Assembly (NCBI GenBank): GCA_947464955.1
Contig: CANHZI010000021.1
Span: 1 to 38,192 of the forward strand
From: Oxalobacteraceae bacterium
GTDB taxonomy: Bacteria > Pseudomonadota > Gammaproteobacteria > Burkholderiales > Burkholderiaceae_D
Length of the DNA: 38,192 nt
Reading direction: 5' to 3'
The first letter of the stretch is position 1. Each line of letters begins with the position of its first letter. Of this stretch, positions 14,889-23,607 are shown piece by piece. A program made the translations under genes and the position numbers. The notes below the pieces were generated by a model. It had not been told where the DNA came from and did no database searches. It worked only from the letters and a program-made list of their open reading frames with translations.

Positions 14889-15054
14889 TTCTCACTTTAA
14901 TACCTCGTATCGCCCCTCCCACTGCTCTGTGCATCCTCGTTTTTCGCGCTTCGTTCTGCAAATTTATCAGTGTAATTCTTCAGCAAAATCACTTACAGTA
15001 GTAGCCTGAAAGAATTTATTTTATCCACACTAAGAACGCAGTAAAAAAACAGTG

Positions 15055-15627
15055 ATGAACTTTAGCGACTACGATTTCATTATCCAACCAGGTTGGCAAA
15101 ATTCTGGGCCTCTCCACTGGCAGAGCCAATGGCAACCGCAATTGCTAGCGCGACGCGTGCAGCATCAAAACCCTGCTCTTTGGGACGAGCCAGAACTCAA
15201 TGCTTGGCTAGACGCTTTACATCAACAAATCATCGCAAGTGATAAACCTGTTGTCATCATCGCCCACAGTCTCGGTTGCATTACGCTAGCGCATTACGCA
15301 CAACGGTATGGGCAGCCTGAGGTGAGCCGGATTCATGGCGCTCTATTAGTGGCGCCGGCAGATGTAGAACGCGCTCAAGCCCCGCTGCAATTGCATTCGT
15401 TTCGCCCTATTCCGCAACGAGCACTGCCCTTCCCTTCGCGGATTATTGCTAGCACCGATGACCCTTATTGCGAACATCAACGGGCGGAGCAATTCGCGCG
15501 ATGGTGGGGGGGCGCCTTAATTTCTCTTGGCTCGGCTGGACACATCAACGTTGATTCAGGCTATACACAATGGGAAGCAGGACTAAATCAACTCCAAACA
15601 CTGCTGAACGATATCGACAACATATGA
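15055..15627 (+). CDS. RBBP9/YdeN-family serine hydrolase
   Basis: 190 residues, small for an alpha/beta hydrolase and typical of the RBBP9/YdeN group. The opening DFIIQPGWQNSGPLHWQSQW is the family signature. The nucleophile is Ser in IIAHSLGC; Asp in ASTDDPYC and His in GSAGHINVDSG complete a triad. No signal peptide, so it is probably cytoplasmic. Substrates are generally unknown. I chose the ATG at 15055; the GTG directly before it would add one residue. It converges on the ccm genes with 23 bases between and does not belong clearly to either neighbour. Confidence 0.88.
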   Translation: MNFSDYDFIIQPGWQNSGPLHWQSQWQPQLLARRVQHQNPALWDEPELNAWLDALHQQIIASDKPVVIIAHSLGCITLAHYAQRYGQPEVSRIHGALLVAPADVERAQAPLQLHSFRPIPQRALPFPSRIIASTDDPYCEHQRAEQFARWWGGALISLGSAGHINVDSGYTQWEAGLNQLQTLLNDIDNI

Positions 15628-15650
15628 ATTGTCATTAAAGTGTAGATTGA

Positions 15651-16391
15651 TTAGTGAACTTGTTGCTGGTCACGTAACTGTTTTGCTTTTTCAATACCTG
15701 AGATAATCGAACGCGCAATATCACTTTCAGGTTCGGCGAATTTGAGCACTTGTGTCCAACGTTCTATGGCTTGTTCATAATCATGACGCTCAAATGCGGC
15801 ACTTCCAACCAGCGCTAAAGCTTGCACATTACTGGGGTCAAGCTCCAAGGCTTTTTTGATCAGCGCTTCTGGCTCACCGACCAAGGTTTGATCTTTGACG
15901 ATCGCCAAAGTGACCGCGTAGTCGGTCCAGATTTCAGGATTATTCGCCTCTAATTGGACTAACTTTTTATACGCTTCAATCGCCAAAGGGAAACGTTTTA
16001 GGGTCTCATACGATCGTGCCAGCATACGCCAGCCGCGTGCATCATTTGGGTTTTTTTCTAGTTTTGCGGCGAGACTCGCCACCATTAACTCGACCTGTTC
16101 GGCTCCTAGCTTCGCGGCTGTCAGTTCATCAGTAACATTGGCCTTGTTAGGGGCTGACACCTGAACTTCCTGCGCCACGATCGCTCGTGGGTTTCCCAGT
16201 ATGGCATACACGGTTGAGCTCGACACGACCAAGCCAATAATGATCACAAGACCCCAAGTTTGACGACTCGCGACGACATCATCAACGCCAACTGAGCTGT
16301 CAGTGCCTTCCTCTTGCAAGCGCAAGCCGAAAAAGACAAAACTGGCGGCAACAATCAACAGGCCCAAGGCAATCAATGAAAATAAGCTCAT
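15651..16391 (-). CDS. ccmI: Cytochrome c biogenesis TPR protein CcmI
   Basis: 246 residues. Two N-terminal membrane segments (about 1-21 and 47-67) frame a cytoplasmic loop, followed by a periplasmic part with tetratricopeptide repeats (NPNDARGWRMLARSYETLKRFPLAIEAYKK and similar). CcmI brings apocytochrome c to the CcmFH heme ligase. It is shorter than many CcmI proteins, which run to about 400 residues, and seems to lack the extra C-terminal domain. Its start overlaps the ccmH stop by four bases (ATGA). It is the last gene of the ccm transcript. Confidence 0.9.
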   Translation of the reverse strand: MSLFSLIALGLLIVAASFVFFGLRLQEEGTDSSVGVDDVVASRQTWGLVIIIGLVVSSSTVYAILGNPRAIVAQEVQVSAPNKANVTDELTAAKLGAEQVELMVASLAAKLEKNPNDARGWRMLARSYETLKRFPLAIEAYKKLVQLEANNPEIWTDYAVTLAIVKDQTLVGEPEALIKKALELDPSNVQALALVGSAAFERHDYEQAIERWTQVLKFAEPESDIARSIISGIEKAKQLRDQQQVH

Positions 16392-16912
16392 GTTAATTCT
16401 CCTCGCTTTCGGGCGAAATCTGGATCGCTGACTTTAACGACATCATCGATATCATCGACATCATTGGGTGCAATAGCATGGTCATCGTTTGCATCAAAAT
16501 CATATCGGCGCGCCTGTCGGATACGACGCACCGCCACGATCAAAGCGAGCAACAACAGTGCTAATGGCCCAAACCATAAAGGCTCTGTCGTCTTGCTCAA
16601 AGGTGGGCGATAGAGGATGAAATCACCATAGCGCTGTGTCATATAATCACGAATCTCTTGTGCTTGACGGCCTTGCTGCAATTGTTCGCGCACTTGTTGC
16701 TTGAGCTGAACTGCTAACTCGGCATGTGAATCAGCAATGCTTTGATTTTGGCAGACCAAACAACGTAGCTCTTCAGTGATCGCTTGTACCTGTTGATCAA
16801 GATCATCACCACTTTGCGCATACGTGACAGAGCTCAATAAAACAAATACGATCGCAAGGAAATGCAGCGAAATCTCTTTCGAACAACAACCAAAGAAGCT
16901 TGAGAAACGCAT
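16388..16912 (-). CDS. ccmH: Cytochrome c biogenesis protein CcmH
   Basis: About 174 residues with a signal-anchor, the redox motif LRCLVCQNQSIADS that reduces the CxxCH of apocytochromes, and a C-terminal membrane segment (LWFGPLALLLLALIVAV) followed by an Asp-rich tail. It works with CcmF and CcmI in heme attachment. Two ATGs compete: the one at 16918 overlaps the ccmG stop, while the one at 16912 has AAGGA at a proper six-base spacing and is preferred. Confidence 0.92.
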   Translation of the reverse strand: MRFSSFFGCCSKEISLHFLAIVFVLLSSVTYAQSGDDLDQQVQAITEELRCLVCQNQSIADSHAELAVQLKQQVREQLQQGRQAQEIRDYMTQRYGDFILYRPPLSKTTEPLWFGPLALLLLALIVAVRRIRQARRYDFDANDDHAIAPNDVDDIDDVVKVSDPDFARKRGELT

Positions 16913-16914
16913 AT

Positions 16915-17487
16915 TCATTCCTTTAGGTTTGCTTGTGCTTGTGCTTGCGCCTCTTGCTGCAAACGCTGCAGTAAGGGCAATAACTGTTGTTGGACCATAG
17001 CGTCGGTGACAACCCCAACCAACTTTTGTCGCACCACTCCTTTCGCATCAATCACAAAGGTTTCAGGCACACCATACACACCAAAATCAATTCCCGTACG
17101 CCCATCGACATCCTGCAAGGAATAGCGATAGGGGTCGCCGAAGTCCGCTACCCAAGCGCGAGCCGCTTCGCTCTGATCTTTGTAGTTCAAACCAATCAAC
17201 TGCGCTGGAAGTTGATCCTTATACTTTAACCATACTGGATGCTCTACGCGGCAGGAAACGCACCAAGAGGCCCAGACATTGAGAATCCACACTTGCCCTT
17301 GAAGCTCGTTCGGGGTCACCCATTGCCCGCCTTGATGCAAACGTTCAAGACGGAAATTCGGAACACTGCGCCCAATCAAGGGCGATGGCAGTTCCTGGGT
17401 TTGTTGAAATCGCCCCAAGCTCAAGCCGAAGCCCAGTAAGCTGGCGAGCGCAAGAAAAATCAAGAGGGGGGAAAGATAGCGACGCAT
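16915..17487 (-). CDS. ccmG: Thiol:disulfide interchange protein CcmG (DsbE)
   Basis: 190 residues with an N-terminal membrane anchor (LSPLLIFLALASLLGFGLSL) and a periplasmic thioredoxin fold. The active site is WASWCVSCRVEHP, followed by GVYGVPETFVIDAKG with the expected cis-Pro loop. It keeps apocytochrome cysteines reduced for heme ligation. It lies nine bases after ccmF and overlaps ccmH if the upstream ccmH start is used. The C-terminal tail is Gln/Ala-rich. Confidence 0.95.
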   Translation of the reverse strand: MRRYLSPLLIFLALASLLGFGLSLGRFQQTQELPSPLIGRSVPNFRLERLHQGGQWVTPNELQGQVWILNVWASWCVSCRVEHPVWLKYKDQLPAQLIGLNYKDQSEAARAWVADFGDPYRYSLQDVDGRTGIDFGVYGVPETFVIDAKGVVRQKLVGVVTDAMVQQQLLPLLQRLQQEAQAQAQANLKE

Positions 17488-17496
17488 GCTTATTTC

Positions 17497-19467
17497 CTAT
17501 ACCGCTGCAGGAGTAACTTGGGCCGCAACAACGCCAGCCCGCGCTCGGCGATACCGCCGATCAAAGGCCGCGAGGAGGCCACCTAGCGCGATCAAGATTG
17601 CGCCGAACCAAATCCAGCTCATCAGGGGTTTGATCTGTATTCGCACGATCCAAGTATTATCGCGGTTAGCCTCGTCTAAGGAGATATAGATATCACGTAA
17701 CCAGGCTCGATCAATTGCCGCCTCCGTCATCGGCATATTCTGCACCGTATAAATACGTCGTTCGGGTCGCAAGACGATGTGCTTGCCACCTGGTGTCTGT
17801 ATTTCAAACACAGCACTCGCTGCGATGTAATTCGGACCATTGACGCGTTGTAGATCGGCAAAGCGAAAGTCATACGCATTAATTTCGCTGTGCTCTCCTA
17901 CTCCAAGGCTGACTTCATGGGTACGTTCCTGACTTTTACTGACACTCACGCCAGCGACAAAAACTGCAACTCCTAGATGCGCAATAATCATGCCCCAATA
18001 GCTTGCACCAAACGACAACAAGCGGCGCCAACTGCTTAATCCCGGCGTTTGACGGAAGCGTTCTACTACGTGGTAGAGCGTAGCGACGGCAATCCACGCT
18101 GACAAGCTCACACCGAGTACCAATAAAACCGACCATTTCCAAATCAAAATGACGGCCACCGCGATACCAAACAGCGCCAATAAGAAATACTGCAACACTG
18201 CAAACACAATGTTGATCTTGGCCTGTTTCCACGGCGCATATGGGCCAATGCCCAGTAGCAGCAATAAGGGCAACATCAGTGGTACAAACACCGCGTCAAA
18301 GTACGGCGGCCCGACTGAAATTTTACCGAGTTGAAAGGCGTCGAGAATCAGAGGATATAGAGTACCCAACAGTATCGAAGCTGCCGCCACCAAAAGGAAG
18401 ACGTTATTTAATAAGAGCAGAGATTCACGTGAGAACACTGCGAAACCAGCACCGATTCCAAGTCGCGGCGCTCGCCACGCATATAAGAACAAAGCGCCGC
18501 CAATCACGATCACCAAGAATGCCAAGATAAACAAGCCACGTTTGGGGTCGGCTGCGAATGCGTGTACCGAGCTCAGTACGCCCGAACGCACCAAGAAAGT
18601 TCCAAGCAAGGAAAGTGAAAAAGCGAGGATCGCCAAGAGCACTGTCCAACGCTTTAAACTACCGCGTTTCTCGCTGACTGCAAGCGTATGAATTAAAGCT
18701 GTACCCACTAACCAAGGCATGAACGAAGCGTTTTCAACGGCATCCCAGAACCACCACCCGCCCCAACCTAACTCGTAATAGGCCCAGAAACTACCAAGAA
18801 AAATACCGAGCGTTAAAAATGCCCATGCCACCAGGGTCCACGGACGAGACCACTTAGCCCATGCGGCATCCAGCTCGCCACGAATCAGGCCAGCGACGGC
18901 AAGCGCAAAGGCGACGGAAAATCCCACATAACCCATGTATAACATCGGTGGATGAATGATCATGCCAAAATCTTGTAATAATGGATTGAGGTCTCTGCCA
19001 TCCAAGGCGGCCGGTATTTGACGTAAGAACGGATTCGATGCAAAGAGTGTAAAACTGAGGAATCCCACATTAATAAAGCCCAGTACACTCAAAACCAAAG
19101 CACCTAAGTGCGGATGCAAAGTGCTGCTGAAGCGCGCAAGTACCGCCGTCCACCCAGCAAGAATGAGCACCCACAATAAGAGAGATCCCTCATGTCCACC
19201 CCAAGTTGCCGCCGCACGGTAATACCATGGCAAACGGCTATTGGAATGCTGTACTACATAGCTCACACTAAAATCCTTCAGTAAGAAGGCAGCAATCAAC
19301 GCGGCAAATGATAAGCTCACAAACAATAGCTGTGCCCAAGCTAATGGTCTCGCTAGCGATTGCAGGTGTTCGCGCTGCCTCAACACGCCATACAAAGGTA
19401 GGCCTGCTAATAACAGCGATAAACTCAAGGCGATGACGAGAGCGAAATGCCCTAATTCTGGGATCAT
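17497..19467 (-). CDS. ccmF: Heme lyase subunit CcmF
   Basis: 656 residues with many membrane segments. The WWD heme-handling motif is complete (GWGGWWFWDAVENASFMPW, about residues 235-253), and WGGHEGSLLLWVL precedes it near residue 90. With CcmH and CcmI it joins heme, delivered by CcmE, to apocytochrome c. The start overlaps the ccmE stop by four bases, showing tight coupling. Length and motifs are normal. Confidence 0.97.
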   Translation of the reverse strand: MIPELGHFALVIALSLSLLLAGLPLYGVLRQREHLQSLARPLAWAQLLFVSLSFAALIAAFLLKDFSVSYVVQHSNSRLPWYYRAAATWGGHEGSLLLWVLILAGWTAVLARFSSTLHPHLGALVLSVLGFINVGFLSFTLFASNPFLRQIPAALDGRDLNPLLQDFGMIIHPPMLYMGYVGFSVAFALAVAGLIRGELDAAWAKWSRPWTLVAWAFLTLGIFLGSFWAYYELGWGGWWFWDAVENASFMPWLVGTALIHTLAVSEKRGSLKRWTVLLAILAFSLSLLGTFLVRSGVLSSVHAFAADPKRGLFILAFLVIVIGGALFLYAWRAPRLGIGAGFAVFSRESLLLLNNVFLLVAAASILLGTLYPLILDAFQLGKISVGPPYFDAVFVPLMLPLLLLLGIGPYAPWKQAKINIVFAVLQYFLLALFGIAVAVILIWKWSVLLVLGVSLSAWIAVATLYHVVERFRQTPGLSSWRRLLSFGASYWGMIIAHLGVAVFVAGVSVSKSQERTHEVSLGVGEHSEINAYDFRFADLQRVNGPNYIAASAVFEIQTPGGKHIVLRPERRIYTVQNMPMTEAAIDRAWLRDIYISLDEANRDNTWIVRIQIKPLMSWIWFGAILIALGGLLAAFDRRYRRARAGVVAAQVTPAAV

Positions 19468-19967
19468 GGTCTATCCTGCTGACTTGCTGGACTGGTTGGG
19501 CCAATTGGGTTTATAGGGCGAGTCGGTGCTAAAGTCGAAGAAGACTTCGCCGCTTTATCTAAGGCATATTGAGCATCAGGTGGCATATAATTCTCATCGT
19601 GTTTAGCTAGAACTTGATCCGCCAAAAAACGCCCAGTCGCATCCATACGTCCTTCCGCAACCACACCTTTCCCCTCACGAAACAAGTCAGGCAAACTGCC
19701 GCGATAAGTTGCTGAAATCTTTTCTACCGTGTCCGTAATCACAAAGTTAACCTGCACCCCATCAGCCTGGCGCACAACACTGCCTACTTCTACTAAGCCA
19801 CCAACACGAAAGGCAGAATCCTTTGGCGCTTGGCCCTTACTCACCTGCGTAGGTGTAAAGAAAAAAACCAAGTTTTGCTTAAAAGCGGAGAGTACAAACC
19901 ACGCCGCCAGGCTCAACAGTAGCAATCCCACGCCGACCAATGCCAATCGTTTATGCCGCGTTTTCAT
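19464..19967 (-). CDS. ccmE: Heme chaperone CcmE
   Basis: 167 residues. It begins with MKTRHKRLALVGVG and a single membrane anchor, then the periplasmic OB fold. The heme-binding His is in LAKHDENYMPPD, with the conserved nearby Tyr. A Pro/Ser-rich tail follows. CcmE carries heme from CcmABCD to CcmFH. The open frame reaches to 20048, but the ATG at 19967 begins the typical sequence and overlaps the ccmD end by 17 bases. Confidence 0.95.
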   Translation of the reverse strand: MKTRHKRLALVGVGLLLLSLAAWFVLSAFKQNLVFFFTPTQVSKGQAPKDSAFRVGGLVEVGSVVRQADGVQVNFVITDTVEKISATYRGSLPDLFREGKGVVAEGRMDATGRFLADQVLAKHDENYMPPDAQYALDKAAKSSSTLAPTRPINPIGPTSPASQQDRP

Positions 19968-20151
19968 GTGTGCCCTCCGTGAATTGTTGATATTGCGGAG
20001 CTGCAGAAATGAATGCGAGAGCGCGTTGTTCACGTCGACTGATTGCATAGAGTTCGAACCCGATCACGAATACAAACACAGCGAGTGAGCCCCAAACATA
20101 AAAAGCGTATCCGCCCATCAGAAAGAAATCTGACCACGACTGCCAATTCAT
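19951..20151 (-). CDS. ccmD: Heme exporter protein CcmD
   Basis: 66 residues beginning MNWQSWSDFFLMGGYAFYVWGS, the family pattern for the small membrane protein that releases holo-CcmE from CcmABC. One membrane segment (YVWGSLAVFVFVIGFELYAI) is followed by a basic patch (SRREQR). Its ATG overlaps the ccmC stop (20148-20151) in an ATGA arrangement. Confidence 0.92.
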   Translation of the reverse strand: MNWQSWSDFFLMGGYAFYVWGSLAVFVFVIGFELYAISRREQRALAFISAAPQYQQFTEGTHENAA

Positions 20152-20960
20152 TGTTTTACTCCAGTCTTTTGTCGATTCTGAATTGTCTCGACGAGCCAAG
20201 GAGAACCGGCTTCACGTTCGAGAATAATGGCGCGCAAGCGAAGTAGCACTGCGCCAAATGCATAAGCCCAAACCGCAACCGTCATCACCAACAAGGCTAG
20301 CAACATCGGCGTAGCGATACTTGGCGCATTACGCACACTAATCGAAGCCCCCTGATGCAAGGTATTCCACCAAACCACCGAAAAATAAATAATCGGCACA
20401 TTGATTACGCCAACTAAAGCCAAGATCACAGCCGCTTTATCGGCGCGCCGTGGATCGTCGATGGCACTATGCAAGCTTAAGAATCCGAGGTACAGAAAAA
20501 GTAGAATCAATTCAGAGGTGAGCCTCGCATCCCACACCCACCAAGTTCCCCAGGTTGGTTTTCCCCACAATGCGCCGGTCCACAAAGCAAGGAAAGTCAG
20601 TAGCGCGCCAGTCGGTGCCAAGGCTTGCGCCACCATATGCGATAAGCGCGTATTAAAAACGAGTCCAATGATCGCCCAAAAACACATCGCCACATAAATC
20701 ACCATCGACAACCATGCAGCCGGAACGTGTAAAAATATAATGCGATAGACATTGCCTTGCTGCGCATCAGTCGGTGCGACCACAAAGCCAAGATACAAAC
20801 CTATGAGCGCCGTCACCAAAGAAAACAATAAAGCAGCCTTAGCGATGCCACCTAAATAGGGAAATACAGCATGAGGAGATGCAAACCGCCACCACCAACT
20901 CTTAGCATGCAGCTGAAATGGTGGAACACTTGAATCTGAACTAAGCAATTTGGTCGTCAT
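20148..20960 (-). CDS. ccmC: Heme exporter permease CcmC
   Basis: 270 residues with six membrane segments and the tryptophan-rich WGTWWVWDARLTSELILLFLYLGF motif that holds heme; conserved His residues occur in FLHVPAAW and in SLHSAIDDPRRADK. It loads heme onto CcmE. The ATG at 20960 is preferred over an upstream TTG. It is now the first gene of its block because an exported metallo-beta-lactamase-fold gene on the opposite strand separates it from ccmAB. A terminator-like hairpin (21021-21050, minus-strand sense) lies only 60 bases upstream. Confidence 0.95.
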   Translation of the reverse strand: MTTKLLSSDSSVPPFQLHAKSWWWRFASPHAVFPYLGGIAKAALLFSLVTALIGLYLGFVVAPTDAQQGNVYRIIFLHVPAAWLSMVIYVAMCFWAIIGLVFNTRLSHMVAQALAPTGALLTFLALWTGALWGKPTWGTWWVWDARLTSELILLFLYLGFLSLHSAIDDPRRADKAAVILALVGVINVPIIYFSVVWWNTLHQGASISVRNAPSIATPMLLALLVMTVAVWAYAFGAVLLRLRAIILEREAGSPWLVETIQNRQKTGVKQ

Positions 20961-21020
20961 CACAAGTCTTAAGAAGGAACCCAACTAAGCTCAATCACTT
21001 TGCAAATAAATGAGCGCGCA

Positions 21021-21050
21021 AAAAAAATAGCCCGCTGGGAAAGCGGGCTA
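21021..21050 (-). terminator. Terminator-like hairpin upstream of ccmC
   Basis: TAGCCCGCT (21028-21036) and AGCGGGCTA (21042-21050) form a 9-bp stem with a 5-base loop. On the minus strand it is followed by seven T. It would stop minus-strand transcripts arriving from the direction of ccmAB, or a short leader RNA, before ccmC. Confidence 0.7.
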
Positions 21051-21112
21051 AACCCAATAAATTTGAATTGGGGAGAAGACGAAGTGAACTATACCGAGTG
21101 AAGCACAAAATG

Positions 21113-21132
21113 TATGCGAATTTATTCGCATA
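21113..21132. repeat. 20-bp palindrome, possible operator
   Basis: TATGCGAATTTATTCGCATA has perfect 8-bp arms around TTTA. It is AT-rich and has no T run, so it looks more like a protein-binding site than a terminator. It lies about 150 bases upstream of ccmC and 310 upstream of the metallo-beta-lactamase start. Confidence 0.35.
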
Positions 21133-21241
21133 TGCTTATGAGCATCATGGAAAGTGGTCGACAAAAGGCACCTACCTAAGAAAAACAAAAAACAGGATCT
21201 CTATCCAACACTGCTGCAATTTCAGCATTGACTGTGTACAG

Positions 21242-21259
21242 CTGTTGAAATTGAAACTG
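21242..21259. promoter_or_regulatory. Enhancer-like motif upstream of the metallo-beta-lactamase gene
   Basis: CTGTTGAAATTGAAACTG matches the core CTGTTGAATTTGAGAC (27498-27513) at 14 of 16 positions. It lies about 100 bases upstream of the sigma-54 site at 21350. Confidence 0.5.
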
Positions 21260-21349
21260 CGAATAGTTCAGCAATAAAACTTTATTGCAATTGACTGCTG
21301 CCTTCGCAACATAAGCACAAGCTTTAGCCTGATTCCTTGAAGAACTTCC

Positions 21350-21366
21350 TGGTATGACTCTTGCAA
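21350..21366 (+). promoter_or_regulatory. Sigma-54 promoter for the metallo-beta-lactamase gene
   Basis: TGGTATGACTCTTGCAA has GG (21351-21352) and GC (21363-21364) ten bases apart. The -12 half is perfect; the -24 half has two mismatches to TGGCAC. The predicted start near 21376 leaves a 48-base leader. Confidence 0.55.
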
Positions 21367-21423
21367 AAGAAATTCTCAACGATGACATCGTCGTTTTTAA
21401 CAAATCATTCTTTGAGGAAAAGC

Positions 21424-22878
21424 ATGTCTACCATTAAAAGAAATCTCCAAGTACTTTTCTTGGGTCTTAGCCTTTGCAGTATCGCGCACGCTGCCGATCT
21501 ACAATCGGCCGCTCAGCAATTAAATGTGGCTAATACCAAGAGCATTGAATTCTCAGGCACTGGCTATTGGTATCAATTTGGCCAAGCACCTCACCCGAAA
21601 TTGGCATGGCCCCAATTTGACGTAAGCAGCTATAAAGCCGCCATCAACTACGATAGTCCTGCGGCACGCGTACAAATTGTGCGCAAACAAACGGTGGAAG
21701 CCGGACGTGACCGCCCTTCTCCAGTCGAACAACGTCCAGACCAACACTACAACGCTGGCTACGCTTGGAACCTTGCAACACCAGCGAATGCACAAGCACC
21801 GGTGGCCACAGCGCAACCAGGTGCAGTAGAAGAACGTAGTGCAGAAATTTGGTCAACGCCACAAGGCTTCATCAAAGCCGCACTCGCTAATCATGCAGTC
21901 AGCAAAAAAGCGAAGAACGGCGTTGAAGTGTCTTTCAAAGTCAATGATAAATACCGCTATGTCGGCTTCATCAATGCCAAGAATCAAGTCGAAAATATCA
22001 AGACTTGGATCGATAATCCGGTCCTTGGTGACACCTTAGTAGAAACACGCTTTGCAGAATACCAAGACTTCGCTGGTACGAGCTTTCCAACTCAAATCGA
22101 ACGTTTGCAAGGTGGCTTTCCAGTGTTAAAACTAAAATTGAATGAAGTGAAATTCAACACTGACTTCGCGCTAAGCACACCAAGTAACGTGGCTGAGTTC
22201 AAAGCGCCTGCAATTACGGTAAATGCTGTAAAGTTAGCTGAAGGTGTATATCACCTGACAGGCGGTTCGCACAATAGTGTCGCCATCGAACAAAAGGATC
22301 ACATCGTTGTTATCGAAGCACCGTTGAACGAAGACCGTTCACTGGCTGTAATTGCCAAAGTCAAAGAAACGATACCAGGGAAACCGATCAAGTATTTGAT
22401 TAACTCCCATGCGCACTTTGATCACTCCGGCGGCTTACGCACTTACGTCAACGAAGGTGCGACGATCGTAACGGACGCCCAAAACCGTGCCTACTATCAA
22501 AAGATTTGGGCAGCTCCACATAGCCTCAATCCAGATACCTTGGCACTCTCGAAAAAACCAGCGCAATTCAAAACCTTTAGCGGTAAGTTGGTTTTAAATG
22601 ATGGCAACCGTCAGATCGAGATTCATTCTATCGCAGGCAATAGTCATAACGACGCTTTCGCTCTAGTGTATTTACCTGCTGAAAAAATTCTAGTACAAGC
22701 AGATGCCTTCAATCCGCCAGCTGCAGGAGCACCCGTGCCAGTATCTGCCAATCCTTACTCGGTGAATTTGTATTCCAATATCAAGAAGTTGGGCTTGCAA
22801 GTCGAACAGATCGCAGGCTTGCATGGTCCTAAAGCAGTGAGTTTGGCAGACTTGCAAACCTACATTGGGCAGCCATAA
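21424..22878 (+). CDS. Exported metallo-beta-lactamase-fold hydrolase
   Basis: 484 residues with a signal peptide ending at CSIAHA. The first about 250 residues form an uncharacterised N-terminal domain. The metallo-beta-lactamase domain follows (from about AVKLAEGVYHLTGGSHNS) with HAHFDH at residues 329-334, the later ligands in GNSHNDAF and VQADAFNP, and GLHGPK near the end. The fold hydrolyses many esters, thioesters, lactones and alkyl sulfates; the substrate here is unknown. GAGG lies seven bases before the ATG at 21424; upstream in-frame starts would spoil the signal peptide. It has its own predicted sigma-54 promoter and sits on the opposite strand inside the ccm block, which suggests insertion of a regulon member. 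Confidence 0.9.
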   Translation: MSTIKRNLQVLFLGLSLCSIAHAADLQSAAQQLNVANTKSIEFSGTGYWYQFGQAPHPKLAWPQFDVSSYKAAINYDSPAARVQIVRKQTVEAGRDRPSPVEQRPDQHYNAGYAWNLATPANAQAPVATAQPGAVEERSAEIWSTPQGFIKAALANHAVSKKAKNGVEVSFKVNDKYRYVGFINAKNQVENIKTWIDNPVLGDTLVETRFAEYQDFAGTSFPTQIERLQGGFPVLKLKLNEVKFNTDFALSTPSNVAEFKAPAITVNAVKLAEGVYHLTGGSHNSVAIEQKDHIVVIEAPLNEDRSLAVIAKVKETIPGKPIKYLINSHAHFDHSGGLRTYVNEGATIVTDAQNRAYYQKIWAAPHSLNPDTLALSKKPAQFKTFSGKLVLNDGNRQIEIHSIAGNSHNDAFALVYLPAEKILVQADAFNPPAAGAPVPVSANPYSVNLYSNIKKLGLQVEQIAGLHGPKAVSLADLQTYIGQP

Positions 22879-22903
22879 TCAACGACGAGCAATGATGTAG
22901 CAA

Positions 22904-22936
22904 AAGGGCTTCGGATTGCAATTGATCAGAGCCCTT
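22904..22936. terminator. Weak bidirectional terminator between converging genes
   Basis: AAGGGCT (22904-22910) and AGCCCTT (22930-22936) form a 7-bp stem with a long loop. It lies between the metallo-beta-lactamase stop and the ccmB stop. T runs are short on both sides, so termination may be partial. Confidence 0.4.
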
Positions 22937-23602
22937 CTATTCATAAGCAATCCTCAAGCCCATACATACCAAGATTGGGCTTATTACCACTGCCAGGCTT
23001 GTTATCGCCGCCAATAAATACACATGTGCGCTTGGATCCAAGCCTGTCAATACTGCATTCACGCTGGCACTACCAAAAATCAGAACAGGGATATACAAAG
23101 GCAAGATCAACAGAGAAATCAGTACATTCGCATTGCGTAGACCCACGGTGAGCGCAGCACCTAGTGCGCCTATTAAACTCAAGGCTGGTGTGCCAAGTGC
23201 CAAGGCGATTTCGAGTTGCAACAAGGCGGGCCAATCTAGATCGAACTGTAACGCCAATACAGGCGCAACCAACAACAAAGGTAGACCGGTCGCGAGCCAA
23301 TGCCCAAGAATCTTTCCCAACACAAGAACAAGCAAAGGCTCGCGTGACAAAAGCAGTTGTTCAAGGCTACCGTCTTCAAAATCTTGGGCGAACAAGCGTG
23401 GCAAAGACAAGATCACCGACAATAATGCCGCCACCCAAATGATGCCAGGACCGATCTTACGTAATAACTGCAAATCTGGCCCGAGACCCAAAGGCACAAG
23501 AAAACAGACAATGGCGAAAAACAGCAGCGAATTGAGCAAATCTTGGCGCTGTCGGTAGGCCAACAGTAAATCGCGGTGAATGATTCCAATCAAATTTTTC
23601 AT
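22937..23602 (-). CDS. ccmB: Heme exporter permease CcmB
   Basis: 221 residues with six hydrophobic segments. Typical parts are MKNLIGIIHRDLLLAYRQRQDLLN at the start and FAQDFEDGSLEQLLLSREPL in the first third, with GTPALSLIGALGAALTVGLRNAN in the middle. With CcmA and CcmC it forms the ABC complex that uses ATP to release holo-CcmE. It lies five bases after ccmA. Its usual neighbour ccmC is about 2 kb away, across a gene on the other strand. Confidence 0.95.
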   Translation of the reverse strand: MKNLIGIIHRDLLLAYRQRQDLLNSLLFFAIVCFLVPLGLGPDLQLLRKIGPGIIWVAALLSVILSLPRLFAQDFEDGSLEQLLLSREPLLVLVLGKILGHWLATGLPLLLVAPVLALQFDLDWPALLQLEIALALGTPALSLIGALGAALTVGLRNANVLISLLILPLYIPVLIFGSASVNAVLTGLDPSAHVYLLAAITSLAVVISPILVCMGLRIAYE

Positions 23603-23607
23603 CGGTT

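Larger units (their letters stand above)
20961..21423. promoter_or_regulatory. Intergenic region between ccmC and the metallo-beta-lactamase gene
   Basis: 463 bases between divergent genes. They hold a minus-strand terminator-like hairpin (21021-21050), a palindrome (21113-21132), an enhancer-like motif (21242-21259) and a sigma-54 promoter (21350-21366). No convincing small gene was found on either strand. Any ccmC promoter after the hairpin must lie within 20961-21020, where I could not define one. Confidence 0.5.
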
